Below, piece by piece: positions 54,043 to 63,523 of a DNA stretch of 64,000 nt. Made by a program: the position numbers and the translations under genes. Position 1 is the stretch's first letter; every line of letters begins with the position of its first letter. The notes beneath the pieces were generated by a model, which was given only the letters and a program-made list of their open reading frames with translations, was not told the DNA's origin and made no database searches. Source of the stretch: Parelaphostrongylus tenuis (Eukaryota > Nematoda > Chromadorea > Rhabditida > Metastrongylidae); NCBI GenBank assembly GCA_019055375.1, contig JAHQIW010004318.1, forward strand, positions 30,058 to 94,057. Direction: 5' to 3'.

Positions 54043-55366
54043 ATCTTACTGTTCTTAGAGCATCGAAAAAGGTTATAAAATATTGTGACACAGGAATAAT
54101 TCTCAATAAAAGGTAAAAACTGCGCACATCCGCGGAGGCAGTGGAACAAAATATTCTTTCCGTTGCTACAGCGCATAATGAAGTCAATCTTGGAAACAGA
54201 ACTTAGTACTGAAATGATCATTTTACTTGTGTCGAATAATTAGCGAGAATTTAGAGGAGAAGCTTCACCGACTTGTAACCCAACGAAGTAGGTGTTGGTC
54301 TCGTGTGTTCCATTGCTCTCAAAGATTAAAGCATGGAAGCATAGAAAAGGTGAGAGAAGAAAAATTTGAACGTCTACGGCGATAGAATTACTTTTGAGAG
54401 GTGTTATTACATCAAACATGTCATGAAGAAAGTATATGTGCTTTGGTAACACGCAGCGCGAGCACGCTCCAGCGTGGATAGGCATATCAAGATCAGGAGC
54501 CTCGAGAAGTTCCTGTATTATGACAAGCAGTTTCTTGCTGTTAAACGCCGGCGTGCAATTTCCACCTTTTGGTAACAGTTGGTAGACAGATTTTTCCTAG
54601 ATAGAAAACAAACATTAGAAAAACATTCTATGAGTATGGAGACTTTGTGAAGATCATCACAACAGAGTAGTCTAAAACTCCATGGATGCTTGGAGTAGTT
54701 GGGGCTTGGCAAAATTTGTTTCCACCTTATATCATTCGAATATTGCTTGAACAGCACATGATGAGAAATTAGTCAAGGTTTTTTGGTATTTATCCATTAA
54801 GAAGAGGATGTAAAGAAAAACAAATCGCATCATTTTTGAGCATTTCTTCTCAAATTCACAACTAATCACCGCTGTCAAGACGAAAACCCCTCTTCAAATA
54901 GCCGAATACGTAATATAAACGATTTACACAATGTTTACCATTCTCTACGTGAGCTCGCGAAACCTGTTATATCCTTTGAATTTGGCTTCAGTGGTCTACA
55001 TGATACACGACGAACATCTGGTAAAGTCCAATCGTACGCAATGTGAGCAATCAGTCGTCAGCTCTGATGCACTTCTAAACCTAATAAAAGTCAAAGGCAA
55101 GTGAAAGGCATCAAGAATGTTCTAAGGAGATCCGCACCAATTCCCACAACCAAGAACCACTATAGTGAAGATAACATTGTCATTATACCAAAAACTCGAG
55201 TGGCAATAAAAGCTCGCAAACCAATTTTCTGGGATATTTTGCAGGTCTCATAAATGCCCGTCTTTGGGTGGTATCGCATGGATTAGACCAAAGTTCACAT
55301 TTAATAATCTAAATTCATAGATTCATATCAAAGATTCTCGCTGTTTGAAACCCTATCTTCAGTTAT
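54043..55366 (-). repeat. W right terminal inverted repeat
   Basis: The complement of the left arm; inner end AATCTTACTGTTCTTAGAG, outer end GAAACCCTATCTTCAGTTA. Confidence 0.85.
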
Positions 55367-55650
55367 AATCCAAAAATTTTTTAGAGATTGTTAAGCAGAA
55401 GAAACTCAAAAGATCAACCAATAAAGAGATGTTACTTTCAATTACACTTAGATATCAACTTTTCGTATATCCGCTTCTTCTAAGCTGAGGGAGGTGGTGG
55501 GTTAACACTTTCGTGATCAGACTACAAACCTGACGACGGACATACAATCGGATGAAACAGGGATCGTTCGAATCTACGAGCTGTAGGAGGTTCAAGTGGG
55601 TAGTGCTTGCTGAAAGTCGAACTTATCCACAAAAGTTAGTTTAATAGTCT
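55367..55650. other. Short unassigned stretch
   Basis: Nothing recognised. Confidence 0.3.
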
Positions 55651-55652
55651 TG

Positions 55653-55835
55653 GCATATATATGTATACACGTGCATATACATATGCATATATTTGCACGT
55701 ATATACATATGTATACATGTACACATAAATGTGCATTTACATATTTATATGTACAGTGTATATATACGTACGTACATGTAAATTTATGTACAATATATGT
55801 AAGTAAATATGTATGTAAATATATACTCATATATA
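55653..55835. repeat. Alternating purine-pyrimidine tract
   Basis: Perfect alternation for 40 bp at 55,653-55,692 and 34 bp at 55,694-55,727, then an imperfect TA/CA/TG mix to 55,835. It ends where SINE-B begins. Confidence 0.8.
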
Positions 55836-56075
55836 GGCGCCGCGACCGAGTAGTTGTGATACTCGTGGAGCAGCGCGTTGGGCCAAACGCCACTCCCAAA
55901 TCTTCACGGCATTCAGCAAGGAACGCCCGTAGGAATGCCATATCCATGCTATCCTCAAGAATGTAAGTAGTCACGTTCAACCACCTCTCTACGACGTTCA
56001 AGAGAAAAATGGATTGAATGCTGGAGTACTGGAATCCTAACGAAAGAATTATCTGCGAAAAAAGCAAATCGCATC
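55836..56075 (+). mobile_element. SINE-B copy
   Basis: GGCGCCGCGACCGAGTAGTT, GTGATACTCGTGGAGCAGCG, then GCAAGGAACGCCCGTAGG and GCTATCCTCAAGA. The matches to 44,943 run through the head and the TATCCTC-AGA block. The tail is diverged. Confidence 0.65.
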
Positions 56076-56640
56076 GACAGTTTCATAGCAGTGTGTTTAT
56101 ATGCTCAGCTACATGTAATAAGTAGTACAATGCACATCATCCCTACTTTGAAATAAAGCCATGCATATGTCTGAGTCATGTTTGTGGCCTCTCAATCTTC
56201 CAGTTTCCAGAAAATTACTACCTTCGGGTGGAAAACCAGCAGTTTTTGTACTAGTATGAAATTGGGAGCGTATTGCTTGCCGAACACACAAAATCAAGCG
56301 TTTAAAGTCAGTGATTCGACTAGTATGCGTCAATAGTGGCCTTTGAAGGTTGTTAATAATATTACATGAAGAGGATACTACTTGCAATGTATATTACGAA
56401 ATTAAGTTATGAGTGAACTCAGTCTGATCGAAAAAAGTATTTTAACATCATATTCTTCTAACAAATCACTTTCAAACACACCAACATTTTCCCGTGGGAT
56501 AGTTCTTCCAAAAAAATATTCTGAGTCAAGCATGAGATTCAAACATTATTGTGTTGAGTTATGCACACTTCCTAACTTAGGTTAGACTGCAGAATTTTCG
56601 GTCGTGGATTTTCTTTTCATAAAGTTCTATATCATATTAG
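56076..56640. other. Unassigned stretch
   Basis: A 92-codon minus frame (56,109-56,387) is not recognisable. No repeat partner. Confidence 0.3.
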
Positions 56641-56892
56641 AAGCGTTAATTGTGACACTCCTCGCGGCGCGCGCGAGAGAACTCCGTGCCTCAACATTCT
56701 TGGCAGTGAACAAAAGCCCTTTATGGAAGGCTACAACCAGGCTATCCTCAAGATTGCAGGGAGACGTGCACAAGCAGTCAGTATTCCAAAGCTTTTATGA
56801 AGAGAACGAAAAACGATTTGATTGCTAGAAGTTTAGGGATTTGCGTAGTGAAAAAACGCTTCGAATAGGGATTAATAAAGTGCTAAAAAGTG
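56641..56892 (+). mobile_element. SINE-B copy, head truncated
   Basis: Starts within the head (TTAATTGTGACACTCCTCGC), then ACAACCAGGCTATCCTCAAG and GAGAACGAAAAACGATTTGA, ending AAGTGCTAAAAAGTGCC. The tail aligns well with 45,115-45,200. Confidence 0.65.
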
Positions 56893-57036
56893 CCAAATCT
56901 ACGTCATGTAAACATCGCTATATATATCGTTGAATTAAAATAATAGTTAAGTGTGCAAGCTACATTTCCATTCGTGCTTGTATTCATATAAGAGATACTA
57001 TAAACTTTATAACTATGCAAAATATAGCAGTTCTCG

Positions 57037-57084
57037 CCGAAGTGCCCACAATATGTGATATGTGTATAATTGTGGGCACTTCGG
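57037..57084. repeat. Perfect 15-bp hairpin
   Basis: CCGAAGTGCCCACAA (57,037-57,051) and its exact complement TTGTGGGCACTTCGG (57,070-57,084) around an 18-nt AT-rich loop. No T-run or gene context suggests a terminator; it may be a MITE remnant or a small-RNA precursor. Confidence 0.85.
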
Positions 57085-57598
57085 ACCACACGCGCTTTCT
57101 TCAGTGAGTCTGCCAAACAGCTCTTAGAGTTGCCACATTGCAGTCAGAGATAGTTCGTTTTTGGTATGCGCATCAGAGCAGGCTCAGATGCCCATTGCAA
57201 GCATTCTGGCAAATTTTGTTGTTATACTTACAAGGATACTTGAATGACCGATCTTCGGTGGTAGTGCGAGCTCACGCACGTTTTCCAATCGCTTTTTTTC
57301 TTGTTCTCGCCAAATTTTTTCCCGTATTGGTTATGATGATCAACATTCAATATAATGACGTTCGCGGGGCACATTCGGAGATTCTGAAATCGTTCTCATC
57401 TGCGGATACAAATCATTGTCGTGGGGCATCAAATACGTGAGCCCGATGTTTGAGTAATTGTTCGAGAGGACGTTTGGATTTCTTTCAGCTAATCAAATTA
57501 TCCTTGTTGTCCGTTTTTTATTCGTTTTTCTCATTATCAAGCTCATTTGTACTTCGCGATCGATATATGTCCTCTAATTCATAGAAATAAGGTAAGTG
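57085..57598. other. Unassigned stretch
   Basis: A 100-codon plus frame (57,138-57,440) has one hydrophobic segment but no recognisable family. Confidence 0.25.
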
Positions 57599-57665
57599 TC
57601 AAAGGTCTGGGCTGGACGTTTCGGCTCAAGGTTGTGAGTATTGGTCAAATCCATAAGATCGACTG
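57599..57665 (-). ncRNA. Half of a hammerhead-like motif
   Basis: The minus strand has GAGCCGAAACGTCCAGCC (complement of 57,608-57,625), the same GAA-ACGT-C 3' half as HH1, preceded by TTGACCA and a CTCA/TGAG mini-stem. The 5' strand of helix I is not present. Possibly a relic of a fifth related family. Confidence 0.3.
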
Positions 57666-57746
57666 TTTTTCAAAATCTCGTGATAAACATTCGAAATAAT
57701 TTCTAAAAAGAGAATGTTTTAAGCCTAAACGAGGTTGGTATGCCAA

Positions 57747-57792
57747 GGTCTACACCGGTATTTCGGAGTTCTCGACCTCCTCGTCACGACTG
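57747..57792 (-). ncRNA. Hammerhead-like motif, HH3 left arm
   Basis: Minus strand: AGTC, GTGACGA (core with C to G at its first base), helix II GGAG/CTCC, GAA, helix III ATAC-CG-GTGT, cleavage-site A, GACC. Helix I is only three pairs. The first-position change is expected to disable it. Confidence 0.5.
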
Positions 57793-57883
57793 AACAGTGG
57801 TGATGGACCAGTGTCATCGCACACTATGCCATCACCACATACGCCTCCCTCCTTGCTATAGTGCAGGTCTTGATGTGGGGCGG

Positions 57884-57932
57884 GGGTCCTTGACGAGGTG
57901 GCCGAAACCTCCGAAACACCGATGTGTGACCC
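57884..57932 (+). ncRNA. Hammerhead-like motif, HH3 right arm
   Basis: GGGTC (57,884-57,888) pairs with GACCC (57,928-57,932). Between them: CTTGACGA (core CTGACGA with one inserted T), helix II GGTGG/CCTCC, GAA, helix III ACAC-CGAT-GTGT. The cleavage-site base present in the left arm (A) is missing. The two arms together suggest an ancestral hammerhead with a five-pair helix I and a looped four-pair helix III. Confidence 0.55.
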
Positions 57933-57982
57933 TGGAATACAACCTCGTTTAGGCTTAAAACATTCTCTTTTTTGGAATTATT

Positions 57983-59373
57983 AGTAAAATGTTGGTGAGA
58001 TCGGTCAAACGCTACGTAGACAATGCACAGAGTTCCTGATGTAGCTGAGATAATAGCCCGTGTCTTTGCTCTATAACAGTGCACTGGGTGATTTACTGGA
58101 CATGAAAGGGCGAGTGCGTCATTAGAAATCATTTGTTGACTTTTGGCTTGTTCGAGAAGCTGCAGTATATCATAGTTATCATATTTCCAACTGAACTTTA
58201 TAATGAGCATTTGCTATGTTGTTTGTGTGCGCATAATTTTGACTTTCGCTGTATAGTTTAGTATACTTCACATTTTCAACTCTAAACTGGTGATTTTAAA
58301 TTTGCTTGAAGGATGCAGGTCAATATATAAACATCGAGTGGTTCAATGAATTCAAACTTGGATGTGTAATACAAGAGCAACCTGAGATACAATCGAAGTA
58401 TGAAGGCCGTTACAGTATTTACCAGGAGAAGGATTTGTGCACAGATCGGTTCAAGAAGTTTCTTAACAAATATACGAGTCTGATATGTCAAATTTTCAAG
58501 AGATAGCACCAGTAGTTAATGGTCTTTTGAGAGCGGAATATGAAGCTGATATTTGTGATTATATATGCAACTTGTACGACATTTCAAATCGTCCACGGCC
58601 ATGACATTTTGCATTCGGCCCCAATCAAAGCAACAGCCATAATATTTCCGTGTTGTAACATACAGTCTTAAAGCTTTGTTACATCAGAGTTAACTCAAAG
58701 TCTTAGTTTTGTATAAAAGCACTGTCATAACCACCATGAGTAAATTTCCAAAAAGCTTTTACCATGCTCAACAACGCTCATCAAACTGCCCCTCTTTCCT
58801 TCATCTACCCTACTTTGAAACTGAAGCAAAAAAAAATTTAAGATATACTATAAACAGGTCGTGTTTCACTGTGGAATTCAACGACTCGGGTTGAATTATA
58901 TAATAAAATTGCATAAAATTGGGTGATAGTTTCTGAGAACGTTGCACTGACCGATGCACAATATTCGTCACTTGGAAAAGGTGGAAAAGGTCGCAAATGG
59001 TCATCAGGCTATTCAAAAGTGTGATAAGCAAGGGACTATCTTTATAAATTGCTTACCTAATAAATAGCAGCACACTCTTGATTGCATTTCTGGCATGTGA
59101 ACGATGTGAAGAGAACACATGCGACAACCGACAGCATTTACACTAGTGCTTATACTCAGAAACTTCTCACAGGTTCCTCATGACCAATATATAGAGAGGT
59201 TGTTCGGTCACTCTTCTTCCAAACAGTCACTACTTTTCCATAAACCGTACTCTTTCTATGCTATGTTTGTCATTAACGACTTCTTCATTGCCTTCTACAG
59301 CATCTTTGTAATTCGGTCGTAGCATGCGTCATCATCAGCTGATTTTCGTCTTAGTTTGTGTGTGGCTGAGAAA
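57983..59373. other. Unassigned stretch
   Basis: Minus frame 57,824-58,210 (128 codons) starts inside HH3 and is therefore probably chance. Frames of 60-75 codons at 58,282-59,322 are not recognisable. Confidence 0.3.
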
Positions 59374-59546
59374 TGCTTGTTATTTCATGACATTCTGACA
59401 GCTGCACAGTTGAAAACCCTTAGTGCAAGAGGCTCCATAGTTTTTGCTTGTTATTTCATGGTATTCTGACAGCTGCACAGTTGAAAAACCTTAGTGCCAG
59501 AGGACCTATAGTTTTTTTTTTGTTAATTTTAGTGCAAGAGGCTCTA
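59374..59546 (+). repeat. 71-bp tandem repeat, 2.4 copies
   Basis: Copies start at 59,375 and 59,446 (GCTTGTTATTTCATG, CATTCTGACAGCTGCACAG / TATTCTGACAGCTGCACAG, TTAGTGC.AGAGG). A third, partial copy (TTAGTGCAAGAGGCTCTATA) starts near 59,527 after a T run. Confidence 0.9.
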
Positions 59547-59679
59547 TAGTTTTTTCCCATATCAACATCTACATTCACGGAAAAAACTGTCTGAAAACGA
59601 GCACGTCATTTCAAAAAGAAGAGAACTAGGAGTCATCCTTTCAATTTTCTCAGACATTGTCACAGCTTTCATATTTTTA

Positions 59680-60606
59680 CATTCCATGTTTATTCACAGA
59701 TACCCCTGAAGACAACACGCGAACATTGGAATGGGAAAACGAGAGAGTGAAAATGCATTGCCGGCAATCAGACTGTTTTCAATTTAGTGTTGATTGACAT
59801 GGTTCTCAGAACTCCAAGCATCAGCCAAACGGAGCGAGTGTTTGCCATCTACAACAGCTCTTGTGGAGGCAAATTGACTCTCAACTAGATCTCGCAGAAC
59901 CAATGTTTATGAGGAGCGGATCGGCTTCATATGCCTCATTCACGCTCAACGGAATCAGTATCTCAGTGTTCCAGTTACACCTAAATATGTCAGAAAGTCA
60001 AAATAGTTGACGATTTAGCCTTCAGATTTGAGCAGGAGAAAGCGAGTAGCTTCGGGAGCGCTTGAGAGTTTCGTCGATGTAATAAGGAAATAAAATGTCC
60101 GAATCTGCTCTCACATTCTCTACTAAAATATTACTTCTTCCTTATCAGATGAATGGGGAATACACCGCCACGTATGCAAGACACATGGTTACTTGGAGTT
60201 ATCAAACCCATGCTTCAAAGGGCGACGTTAGGAGAACAGTGTACACGCAATTGAAAGGATTAATTCAAATTTCCAACCTACGTCAGCAATCAAAATCAAT
60301 CATCCCGTTTTACACCCAAAGCAATCGGTGATCAGATGGGCCGGACACGTGATGCCTTCTAATGACAAACGTTAGACGAGAGCTGTCACGATTAGATCAC
60401 CCGGAATATCGAACCCACAACAGGATGACCACAGACCCTTGTGATCAGAATTTTTACATAAACTCTCAAAAAATATATGATGTTCAACGATTACTCAAAG
60501 CGAGGAGTACTTAGTGAGCGTATTTAACACACGAAGATAAAAGTGAGAGGTTAGCTGGCGCTAAGTGGAGTCACTGACGATTAGAAGGACAACAAGTGAT
60601 GCAAGC
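59680..60606 (+). mobile_element. RTE-clade retrotransposon, 5'-truncated reverse transcriptase (pseudogene)
   Basis: Heavily decayed but readable in order: LFTDTPEDN and RTLEWENERVK (59,690-59,760), a broken FADD region (DMVLRTPSISQTERVF), FMRSGSASYASFTLNGISIS (about 59,910-59,970), TYARHMVTW, SNLRQQSKS (about 60,280), then IRWAGHVM and NDKR near 60,335-60,375. These are the same landmarks as in the copy at 24,056-25,164. Many stops and frameshifts. The end GTGATGCAAG (60,596) abuts the mariner terminal repeat. More eroded than the 24-kb copy, so an older insertion. Confidence 0.8.
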
Positions 60607-61445
60607 TATAAAGGATGGTGTAAAAGTAATGGCATTTTATCGTTATTAAGATCTGCCATTCGAAATCGCATCAAATTCTCTAGAATGTAGTTGTTAAACA
60701 CTAATTCAATGAGCATTTTCCGCTCTATGGTTTTTGCGAACGACGTCTTATTGAGTGTTAATCTCACATTTATTTAGGACTATGGAAAGGCTGTTGCTTG
60801 ATGCAACCCAAATTTGGTACCATTGGTCTAGAATGAGTCGTAAAGCAGCAGAGGGCAATTCGCAACATCAACAACGCATTTGGCCCAGGAACTGTTAACA
60901 AACGTACGCTACAGTGGTGGTTCAAGAAGTCTCATAATGGCCGACCAAGCGAAGTTGACAGTGACCAACTGAGAGCAATTACTGAAGCTGGCCTCGAAGA
61001 CTACATGAGATGTTGTAGGAGAACTCAACGTCGGCCAATCTACGGCCGTTTGCTGCTTCAACAAATACGAAAGGTGGAGAAGATTGGTGCAAAAGCATTC
61101 ACGGTTCAGTTACAGCCAGCCGACAATCATACGTCGTGCAGCAAACGCTTCAGCAGTTGAAGGAATTGAGATGCAAAGTTTTATCTCATGCTCCACATTT
61201 GTCGGACCTCGTGCTTTCAGGACTATCTTTTCCTTGTACATCTGGACAAATTCTTGCAGGGAAAAAGCCTCCACAACGAACAGGCTGCAGAAAAGCTCCA
61301 CAAGAGTCCGTCAAATCTCAAAACAGCGATTTTCAAGCTACATGATCAAACATTCACTTATCATTTATCGTTAACGTCATCAACAATCATTTATCCTCGG
61401 CGGATATGTGTTGATAGTAATGGTTCTTAGTTTGCTAAACACTTA
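60607..61445 (+). mobile_element. Mariner (bandit/Hsmar1-like), internally deleted
   Basis: Terminal repeat at 60,611-60,632 (AAGGATGGTGTAAAAGTAAT). ATG at 60,782: MERLLLDATQIWYHWSRMSR, KAAEG, a +1 shift near 60,853, NINNAFGPGTVNKRT, WFKKSHNGRPSEVDSDQL. It then jumps to the C-terminal half: QQLKELRCKVLSHAP (61,142), HLDKFLQGKSLHNEQAAEK and VDSNGS (ending about 61,432). The first two catalytic aspartate blocks are missing or broken apart from a remnant around 61,118-61,135, so there is no transposase activity. The 3' terminal repeat was not found. It sits exactly at the RTE 3' end. Confidence 0.85.
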
Positions 61446-62989
61446 CGAAGCCGTGTATCCAACGTTCTGCGCTATGACTTCCAGCGTGTTGCTTCTAACA
61501 ACAGCATCTAACCCTCATTATTCAGCGTCTAACAATGGCACGCTGAGGTTAGACGCAGCACACTGGTGGTTAGAGACGCAGAAGTTTGGGTCCAAGGCTC
61601 CGTAACGGCTAAACGCGCGAATATGTGTCTACAACTGTGGTCTAAACTGTTCTTAGATATCTCGCATCAGTAGGGGGATAGGTTATAAACTGAGCTGCTA
61701 TACACTTTTCTTTCAAACATAGACACACATAGCTTGTGAGAAGCTCATTTGGATGAATTAGCCATGGTCGTAAGTCCATTGACGACTTCGGCATGCTGTA
61801 CAGAAAGACTCCACGGAAGCCCTTATTGGTGGCAGTCGTGCTAAGTTAGTTGGTGCACAAGTACAGTGCAAAAGCTCTGGGGTGATTCTTGACTATTATA
61901 AAGCCTAAACAAGACAGACTCGAAAGAGTACTCGATATACATAGAATTCGGCCAGCAACAACGACTATGTGCTTTGTTTATCTATTAAAATATATTCCAA
62001 CAAACGAAACTCTTGATTATAATGCGTAGTTCATCAACATAATCATTGCACTAAGATGTCCGGAATCCAAGGTATAGTGTTGTGTTGAGGGTATGAAACA
62101 CTTAGCAAACGCATGGCCTCTAATCCGGCTTCAACTTGTAGCGCTGACGGTTCGCAACCTGTTAGAAAACAACATTTGTCGTAGATTATTTGGTTTTGAA
62201 GACTGCAGCAATGTGACATAAGCAGTATCGTCACTAATTCCTGTCGCATAAAAAACAACTTTTCGTTTGAAGCTACAGGATATTGCTCAATATTTATTAT
62301 GGCAACACTTGGAAACTGTTTGTGCACAGACACGACGTAGAACATATTTGCAGAGATCTGATGCAGAATAACAGGGTGACAATTCGGATGATGTTGGAGT
62401 CGAACTACCTCTGCCACGCCAGCGTCCTCTTTTCCTCATAGTATAGACGATTGCAAAACTTGAATAGAAGAGAAGTTGTCTGGATGCTTTTCCTCGAAAT
62501 AGAGAGCTGTTAAAATTTTAAGTATGAAGGAAGTAAAATGAGAAGATTGCACATGAAGCAAGGGAGTTGCGATACAGTAGATAAGACTTCCATGCGTAGT
62601 CCTTGGAAGAAGGCAAAGTTGGAGGGCCGTGTTGCTCGAGGTATCGCATCCTGTGAAAACATTCGATTCTTCCATACACATCGAATTTCAAGCAGTTGAT
62701 TTGTTTGAGAAAAGTGTAATGCTGCTCTTTCCTAGTGCACAAGCAGTGAGCCTGAAGACTCAGCACAATAATCACGCACCAATGATCTTTGTTCAAATCG
62801 TTACGAAACGTCTATTACATGCCGATACGTCAAAGAATTATTTTGAATGCACCGAATGGAATAACTCCTCTGGTCGTTCCATGCAAACTAGACTTGAGTG
62901 TAAATATCCTACTTGAGCCTTATTTTATCCATATATTAGATTTCACACTCAGAAAATGCTACTACCTAGTATAGGAATATTATGACAAA
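61446..62989. other. Unassigned stretch with a 9-bp perfect hairpin and open frames
   Basis: GCGTCTAAC (61,525-61,533) and GTTAGACGC (61,548-61,556) form a hairpin. 61,846-61,866 (TTAGTTGGTGCACAAGTACA) resembles a mariner terminal repeat without an element attached. Minus frames of 124 codons (62,043-62,417) and 92 codons (62,518-62,796) have no domain I know. A TTTTCTAACAG sequence on the minus strand near 62,160 could be a splice acceptor, but no gene model follows. Confidence 0.3.
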
Positions 62990-63095
62990 ATTTTGACAAT
63001 GAGAAGAAAAGCTTAGAAAACTAATCAATATTTGAAGCTTCACGAGGTTGGTATCTTTATCCCAATCGTTTCTACTTTCCGGCCGATGGGTTTTC
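62990..63095 (+). repeat. Direct repeat, copy 1 (HH1-related)
   Basis: Matches 63,415-63,523: GAAGAAAAGCTTAGAAAACT, GAAGCTTCACGAGGTTGGTA, TTTCCGGCCGATGG. It is the outer part of an HH1-type arm, here on the minus strand. Confidence 0.85.
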
Positions 63096-63190
63096 GTGGT
63101 TGCTTGTGGCTGACGTTTTGACAAATACGCCTTCTTCAGAGCCTGAACATATTATTCGTTGTAGCTTTATTTATAAGACCAGATAGTGTG
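63096..63190 (-). mobile_element. Solo HH1-type arm
   Basis: With 62,990-63,095 it forms one arm of the HH1 family in reverse orientation (GGCTGACGTTTTGACAAATA, CTTCTTCAGAGCCTGAACAT). No endonuclease residues could be read beyond 63,190. Confidence 0.65.
63108..63143 (-). ncRNA. Hammerhead-like motif, HH1 type, 3' core changed
   Basis: Minus strand: GGCT, CTGAAGA, A, a broken helix II (GGCG kept, partner lost), AAA in place of GAA, ACGT, C, AGCC. Helix I is perfect. Loss of the conserved G and of helix II predicts it is dead. Confidence 0.5.
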
Positions 63191-63414
63191 AGAGAAAAAA
63201 AAGAAAAATAAATTCAAAATCCAGGATGTTGATAAGCGATAATCGATTCACGGAAAGCCACTCACCGTGCAATCTAATCCAGGTACTATGTCTTTAGTGC
63301 CAGGGTGACGTATGAACCCGCCCCTTCCCATGTCAATAGGTCAAATTATGGATAGGTGTCGACTGGGACCCATGCTAGGAAATTCAATCTGAGATAAGGT
63401 GCCATATGATATAA

Positions 63415-63523
63415 AATTTTGAAAATGGGAAGAAAAGCTTAGAAAACTAATCTTTACTTAAAGCTTCACGAGGTTGGTATCTTTTTCCCAATTGATTGTT
63501 CTTCTTTCCGGTCGATGGTTCTT
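63415..63523 (+). repeat. Direct repeat, copy 2 (HH1-related)
   Basis: Second copy of 62,990-63,095, about 425 bp downstream, without the ribozyme segment. Confidence 0.85.

Larger units (their letters stand above)
51011..55366. mobile_element. Element W: long terminal inverted repeats, class unknown
   Basis: The left arm 51,011-52,319 and right arm 54,043-55,366 are inverted copies about 1.3 kb long, alike along their whole length with scattered substitutions and small indels. The spacer is 52,320-54,042 (1,723 bp). Parts of the spacer (52,780-53,490 and 53,600-54,045) recur in the L/W-related sequence at 40,200-40,915 and 38,600-39,050. Short frames in the arms (for example 51,905-52,144 and minus 54,240-54,485) are open in both but differ mostly by amino-acid-changing substitutions. 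That fits neutral drift rather than a maintained protein. No integrase, polymerase or helicase motif was seen. Confidence 0.75.
57695..57982. mobile_element. HH3 foldback element
   Basis: The outer arms pair AGAGAATGTTTTAAGCCTAA and ACGAGGTTG on the left with CAACCTCGTTTAGGCTTAAA and ACATTCTCT on the right. The pairing continues imperfectly through a hammerhead-like segment on each side. The centre, near 57,840, is unpaired. About 288 bp, no coding capacity. Confidence 0.75.

Noticed and set aside
57599..57665. Complete fifth hammerhead
   Set aside because: Only the GAA-ACGT-C half is convincing; the helix I partner and a CUGANGA core are missing.
59333..59350. CATCATCAGCTGATTTTCG as a hammerhead core
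   Set aside because: No GAA element or helix I pairing lies at a workable distance.
61846..61866. Second mariner terminal repeat belonging to the copy at 60,607
   Set aside because: It is in the same orientation as the 5' repeat instead of inverted, and no element sequence follows.
62043..62417. 124-codon minus-strand exon with a TTTTCTAACAG acceptor
   Set aside because: No matching donor, no recognisable protein and no continuing exon in the neighbouring frames.
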